Source: Thalassospiraceae bacterium
Lineage (GTDB): Bacteria > Pseudomonadota > Alphaproteobacteria > Rhodospirillales > Magnetovibrionaceae
DNA: 10,114 nt
Direction of reading: 5' to 3'
Assembly (NCBI GenBank): GCA_030638205.1
Contig: DAOWFB010000089.1
Location: 1-10,114 of the forward strand
The stretch's first letter is position 1, and each line of letters starts with the position of its first letter. Of the stretch, positions 6,388 through 10,114 are shown one piece after another. The notes beneath the pieces were generated by a model. It had not been told where the DNA came from, searched no databases, and was given only the letters and a program-made list of their open reading frames with translations. Both the position numbers and the translations under genes were made by a program.

Positions 6388-7719
6388 TTATAGTTCTTCC
6401 AAATACTTTGTCAGCCAGCTTGCGTTTCTGAACAGGCGGGCATCATCACCTCTGGCGCTAACCAATTGAACGCCAAGGGGCATTCCAGCCTCGCCCTCTA
6501 ATAGGGGTAGCGTCATGGTTGGCATGCCGGCAAAGGTCCAAAGTGTAGAGCATGCCGGGTTTCCGGTGCTATCCAACCCAACCGGCGCTTCGCCGGTTGC
6601 CGCCGGCGTAATGACGGCGTCAAATTCTTCAAACATCGGGGCAAATGCCTTGGCGAACATATCAATCCGGTCAAGCGCCAGATTATAATCAACAGCGTGG
6701 ACTTTGCGCCCGCGCTCGATCATTTCCAGCAACATCGGGCTCATTTGCTCGGCACCACGCTGGTAGTCATCCGCCATGTTTTTAGCCATGTCGGCTTCCA
6801 TAATAATGCGGTGCCATTCAAAGACCTCGTCATAAACGGGGCCTAAATCAACCTCTTCGACCCGATCACCCATGGCATCAAAAAGTTCACCAAATGCCGA
6901 GTGGGTTGTACTGTCGCACATATCCCATGCTGGGCCTTTAATATAGGCAAACCGTGGTGGCATTGGTGGTTCTTCGGATACGCTAGCAACAAGGTTTGGC
7001 TTGGGCGCAATCGAGGTATCAAGGTCACGCGCATCAAAGCCAATTATCGACCCCGCCACCAATGCGGCATCTTCTATGGTGCGGGCAAAAACGCCAACAT
7101 GGTCAAGGTTGGAAGAAACCTTCAGCACCCGATGGCGCGAAACAAGCCCAAAAGACGGCTTGTAACCAACAACCCCACAATATGCAGCCGGGCGAATAAT
7201 CGAACCATTGGTCTGAGTACCCAGTGCCAATGGCACCATGGCAGCGGCAACCGCTGCGGCCGAACCGCTGCTGGAACCGCCCGGGGTACGCGCGGCGTCG
7301 TGGGGGTTGGTGGTTGGCCCCGGCGACATGCAGGCAAATTCAGCCGTTACTGTTTTACCCAAAATTACCGCACCCGCCTGCCTTAGCATGGCAACCACGG
7401 TTGCGTCTTCGGTGGTTTTACGGTCTTGGTGCAGGGGTGATCCATATTGGGTTGGAAAATCAAAGGTATCAAAAATATCTTTTATGCCAACCGGAATGCC
7501 CTGCAACGGGCCTATTGGCGCACCGGAACGACGGTGCTTGTCAGATGCCTTTGCCTGCTCCAGCACATATTCGGCGTCAATGTTAGCCCATGCATGAACC
7601 GTATCATCAACCTCGGAAATACGATCCAGACAATCCTGGACCAGTTCTTCCGAAGATGTCTCGCCCGCAATTATAGCGCGGTAGGCATCTGTTGCTGATA
7701 ATAGGTTTAAATTAGCCAT
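6388..7719 (-). CDS. Amidase (amidase signature family)
   Basis: This 443-residue cytoplasmic hydrolase of the amidase signature family cleaves a carboxamide to acid and ammonia. The Ser-cisSer-Lys triad is visible: Lys80 in GIPVGIKD, Ser149 at the start of the GGSSSGSAAAVAA block (147-159), and nucleophile Ser173 in TQTNGSIIRPAAYCG (168-182). The spacings (69 and 24 residues) equal those I recall for malonamidase E2. Position 171 is Asn where many members have Gly, which I believe is a common subfamily variant. GatB and GatC are absent and the length is short for GatA, so it is unlikely to be a glutamyl-tRNA amidotransferase. It starts 20 bases after the TRAP large permease, so it probably acts on the imported compound. 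Substrate unknown. The ribosome site is weak. Confidence 0.9.
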   Translation of the reverse strand: MANLNLLSATDAYRAIIAGETSSEELVQDCLDRISEVDDTVHAWANIDAEYVLEQAKASDKHRRSGAPIGPLQGIPVGIKDIFDTFDFPTQYGSPLHQDRKTTEDATVVAMLRQAGAVILGKTVTAEFACMSPGPTTNPHDAARTPGGSSSGSAAAVAAAMVPLALGTQTNGSIIRPAAYCGVVGYKPSFGLVSRHRVLKVSSNLDHVGVFARTIEDAALVAGSIIGFDARDLDTSIAPKPNLVASVSEEPPMPPRFAYIKGPAWDMCDSTTHSAFGELFDAMGDRVEEVDLGPVYDEVFEWHRIIMEADMAKNMADDYQRGAEQMSPMLLEMIERGRKVHAVDYNLALDRIDMFAKAFAPMFEEFDAVITPAATGEAPVGLDSTGNPACSTLWTFAGMPTMTLPLLEGEAGMPLGVQLVSARGDDARLFRNASWLTKYLEEL

Positions 7720-7739
7720 CTAAATAAAATGCACCATTA

Positions 7740-9083
7740 TTACCCAAATAGATACACGGGCAGCCACAGGGCTATTCCTGGGAAGTTGTAGAGCAAAACC
7801 ATGGAGAAAATAACAATACCCAAATACGGCATAATGCCTTTGAATATTTCCATTAGCTCTACATCATCTGGGGCAACACCTTTTAGGTAATATGCCGCCA
7901 TCGCCATTGGCGGTGTCAGGAACGATGTTTGCAGGTTAAGCGCCACCAACATTCCGAAGAACAATGGATCAACATTAAATGTTTCCAGCATTGGCAAGAA
8001 TATGGGAACGAAAATAATAATAATTTCGGTCCATTCCAACGGCCAGCCCAGCAAGAAGATGGTGGCCTGTGCCAGAATAAGGAATCCAACCGTGCCGATA
8101 TCCAGCGTTAGGAACCAGTCCCTGATTATGTCGTGACCGCCAAGGTAAGAAAATACCGCAGCAAATGTCCACGAACCAACAAACAACCAGCAAACCATGG
8201 CCGATGTCTTGGCGGTTAGGAATACGGCCTCTTTTAAACGTTCCCACGTTAGCGCACGGTAAAGGGCAGCAAGAAGCAAGCCGCCCGCAGCACCAACACC
8301 GGCGGCCTCGGCAGGTGTGGCCAACCCCATAAGGATTGCGCCCAGCACCGACAAGATCAAAACCGCTAGCGGGAAAAACGATGTTAGAAGCTCATACAAA
8401 ACCTTGCCAAACGATACGTCGCTGGTTACTGGCTTTGGCGCCAATGATGGGTTAAGGGTCGCGCGCGTAACCACATAAATCATGTAAAAACCTGCCAGCA
8501 TTAGGCCGGGGAACATGGCAGCGGCATAAAGGCGCAACGGAGATAATTCGGCAATCGCCGCATAAACGATAAGCATAATCGAAGGCGGTATCAAAATACC
8601 AAGGCAACCACCGGCGCAAATTACGCCTGCGGCGTAGCTTTTATCATATTTGGCTTCTAACATTGCAGGAAACGCCAGCATACCCATTAGCGTTACCACC
8701 GCACCAATAATGCCGGTGGCGGTAGCAAACACAGCACAGGTCAACAACGCGGCCACAGCCATGGAACCAGGCAAATTGCGTGCGGCTAACTGAAAGCTGA
8801 AGAAAAGCCTGTTAACGATATTGGCGCGTTCAACCACATAACCCATAAACAGGAACAGCGGGACCGCGACCAGCACATCGTTGGACATGACCGAAAACGT
8901 ATTTTGCACAAATAAATCAAATATTCGATTATCAAACAGCGTTTGCATGCGGGTGGGATCATAATAAGCGTAATAACCAAAGCCCAGACCCATGGCAATA
9001 AGCGTAAACGCAATAGGAAACCCAAGAAGCACTACAAAAATAAACAGCCCTAACATTACAAGAGCGAGTTGTGGATCAGTCAT
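7740..9083 (-). CDS. TRAP transporter large permease subunit (DctM family)
   Basis: This 447-residue inner-membrane protein is almost wholly hydrophobic, with a dozen or so predicted spans. It forms the ion-coupled transport channel of a tripartite ATP-independent periplasmic transporter. Family signatures are seen: GGCLGILIPPSIMLIVYA (158-175), GLATPAEAAGVGA (253-265) and LNLQTSFLTPPMAMAAYYL (382-400). Length is normal to slightly long (about 425-450). ATG at 9083 overlaps the stop of the small subunit gene by one base (TAATG), so the two membrane subunits are translationally coupled. The motif set resembles the alpha-keto-acid/mannitol-chloroaromatic branch rather than classic dicarboxylate DctM; this is a memory-based guess. 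Substrate is set by the binding protein upstream. Confidence 0.95.
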   Translation of the reverse strand: MTDPQLALVMLGLFIFVVLLGFPIAFTLIAMGLGFGYYAYYDPTRMQTLFDNRIFDLFVQNTFSVMSNDVLVAVPLFLFMGYVVERANIVNRLFFSFQLAARNLPGSMAVAALLTCAVFATATGIIGAVVTLMGMLAFPAMLEAKYDKSYAAGVICAGGCLGILIPPSIMLIVYAAIAELSPLRLYAAAMFPGLMLAGFYMIYVVTRATLNPSLAPKPVTSDVSFGKVLYELLTSFFPLAVLILSVLGAILMGLATPAEAAGVGAAGGLLLAALYRALTWERLKEAVFLTAKTSAMVCWLFVGSWTFAAVFSYLGGHDIIRDWFLTLDIGTVGFLILAQATIFLLGWPLEWTEIIIIFVPIFLPMLETFNVDPLFFGMLVALNLQTSFLTPPMAMAAYYLKGVAPDDVELMEIFKGIMPYLGIVIFSMVLLYNFPGIALWLPVYLFG

Positions 9084-9673
9084 TAGTTTTTCTCACTCTC
9101 AATTTGTTGCAAGTCTTCTTTTTCGTGCAACAGCATGGTTTCTGTTTCTTGAACATCTTGTAGGCGTTTGGGCCATTCGCCGGTTCGTATGCACTGCACA
9201 CAGCGAACGCTTTCGGCAAACCCTTGCAATAAAACGAGCGTGCCCGAAATTGGGATAATGGTTTTAAAGAAATAAATCTGGATACGCGAAGGGCTAGACC
9301 AGCTAACCTCTTTGATTGACCATGCGTATGCTGCGTAATCAAATCCGTAATAAATCAATGTAATGGCACCCGGAACCAAAAATAGAATGTAGAGCGTCAA
9401 ATCAACCTTGGCCTGCCATTTAATGGGAAGCAGGCGGTAGATAACATCGCCACGAACATGGGCATCTTGTGACAGCGCATAGGCGCCAGCCATCATAAAT
9501 AATGCACCGTACATTTGAACGCTCATATCAAACGCCCAAACGGTTGGGCTGTTGAGAGCATAACGAACGAAAACTTCGTAACAGGTGGAAAAGGTAAGTA
9601 CCACGATGCACCAGGAAAACGCCCTTCCGGTCCATGCGCTAAGGCTATCAATAAAATGTAATGTTTTGGTCAT
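9083..9673 (-). CDS. TRAP transporter small permease subunit (DctQ family)
   Basis: This 196-residue protein has four predicted spans at about 17-37, 50-68, 88-110 and 135-155. The DctQ hallmark HVRGDVIY is at 72-79, and SWSSPSRIQ (124-132) precedes the last span. It partners the large subunit encoded just downstream with a one-base overlap. It is longer than the usual 160-180 residues because of a charged, Gln/Glu-rich cytoplasmic tail (about 168-196). AAGG lies eight bases before the ATG. The gene follows the binding protein after a 105-base spacer containing a stable stem-loop. Confidence 0.92.
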   Translation of the reverse strand: MTKTLHFIDSLSAWTGRAFSWCIVVLTFSTCYEVFVRYALNSPTVWAFDMSVQMYGALFMMAGAYALSQDAHVRGDVIYRLLPIKWQAKVDLTLYILFLVPGAITLIYYGFDYAAYAWSIKEVSWSSPSRIQIYFFKTIIPISGTLVLLQGFAESVRCVQCIRTGEWPKRLQDVQETETMLLHEKEDLQQIESEKN

Positions 9674-9719
9674 GCCCGCAACCTTGGGTAAAAGTTAAAA
9701 ATTCACACATTACGCTGAT

Positions 9720-9745
9720 GGGGCGACGCTATAAAGCGCCGCCCC
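9720..9745 (-). promoter_or_regulatory. Intergenic stem-loop between binding protein and permease genes
   Basis: An 11-bp GC-rich stem with one G-T wobble and a 4-base loop is formed by 9735-9745 and 9720-9730. On the minus strand it is not followed by a T run, so it is not a complete intrinsic terminator. Its position, 33 bases after the binding-protein stop, suggests a mRNA-stabilising or partial-attenuation role that would keep binding protein above the membrane subunits. That pattern is well known in binding-protein transport operons. Confidence 0.65.
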
Positions 9746-9778
9746 GCCAGACTGGACTTAAAACAGCCCAATGTGTTC

Positions 9779-10114
9779 TTACAGCTTGCCGTAGTAGTGT
9801 TCGTAGGCAAGACGGTAGTTTGGTGAATTCTGCAGCTGATATGCGCCATAACGTTTGGCCCATTTTTTCTGCGAAGCAACAACCTTAGCAAAGAACGGAT
9901 CTGATGCGCTAATGCGATCAATAACAATGTCCCAAGCGTTAAGCTGATCGGCCATAACAGAATCCGGGGTACGGTGAACATTTACACCATGTTCGGTTTT
10001 CAGTGTAACCAGATCGGCAGAATAGCGTTCCATTGCTTTCCATGCCATGTCGGTAGAAGCAGCTTCGCTAGCATATTCAAGAATTGCCTGCTGTTCAGAT
10101 GACAGTTTATCGAA
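9779..10114 (-). CDS. TRAP transporter substrate-binding protein, C-terminal part (DctP family)
   Basis: An open frame enters from the right edge and ends with TAA at 9779, giving the last 111 residues. No internal start is needed: the frame is open above the ATG at 10048. The visible part begins FDKLSSEQQAILEYASEAAS, the helix near the C-terminus that follows the substrate-binding core in DctP-type proteins. It continues with the EHGVNVHRTPDSV block and a long terminal helix region ending YYGKL. This pattern resembles TakP/SmoM-type binding proteins for keto acids or related carboxylates. The signal peptide, and the carboxylate-binding Arg conserved in this family, are outside the window. 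The product acts in the periplasm and delivers substrate to the two permease subunits downstream. Confidence 0.88.
   Translation of the reverse strand, partial: FDKLSSEQQAILEYASEAASTDMAWKAMERYSADLVTLKTEHGVNVHRTPDSVMADQLNAWDIVIDRISASDPFFAKVVASQKKWAKRYGAYQLQNSPNYRLAYEHYYGKL

Noticed and set aside
6901..7597. Several long plus-strand frames opposite the amidase (up to 161 codons)
   Set aside because: They are antisense shadows of a clear amidase with all catalytic motifs. Their translations are Pro/Trp/Arg-rich without domains.

Overview
This looks like chromosomal DNA from an alphaproteobacterium, probably aquatic or marine. The case rests on a moderate-to-low GC content with AT-rich spacers, a complete TRAP transporter operon, and a calcium-type RTX secreted protein of the kind common in marine Alphaproteobacteria. 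This is inference; no rRNA or other taxonomic marker is present.

Layout. (1) Positions 1-2850, minus strand: an ABC transporter pair, made of a MacB/LolD-type ATPase and a large FtsX-like permease whose C-terminus runs off the left edge. (2) Positions 2851-3431: a regulatory region between divergent units. It holds a 44-codon single-span membrane protein gene (plus strand), two intrinsic terminators in a row, and a perfect CRP-type palindrome placed as in a class II activated promoter. (3) Positions 3432-5891, plus strand: an 819-residue cysteine-free secreted protein. Its N-terminal half has a Ser-rich acidic segment, an Asp/Glu/His tandem repeat and a short RTX block. Its centre is a vWA module that resembles the beta-I plus hybrid domains of animal integrin beta chains. 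Its C-terminus is six RTX nonapeptides and a type I secretion tail. (4) Positions 5888-10114, minus strand, read right to left: TRAP substrate-binding protein (partial), a stem-loop, TRAP small permease, TRAP large permease, amidase, a 57-residue two-span membrane protein and an 82-residue membrane protein. This unit converges on the RTX gene and the two stop codons overlap.

How they work together. The TRAP system should import an organic anion by a sodium/binding-protein mechanism, and the amidase next to it probably acts on the imported compound. The two small membrane proteins appear to be the tail of that operon. The ABC pair is likely a lipoprotein, lipid or drug export/extraction system, with a periplasmic adaptor possibly lying outside the window. 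The RTX protein is predicted to leave the cell through a type I secretion system encoded elsewhere and to bind calcium and a ligand outside. The integrin-like module is the most interesting element in the window.
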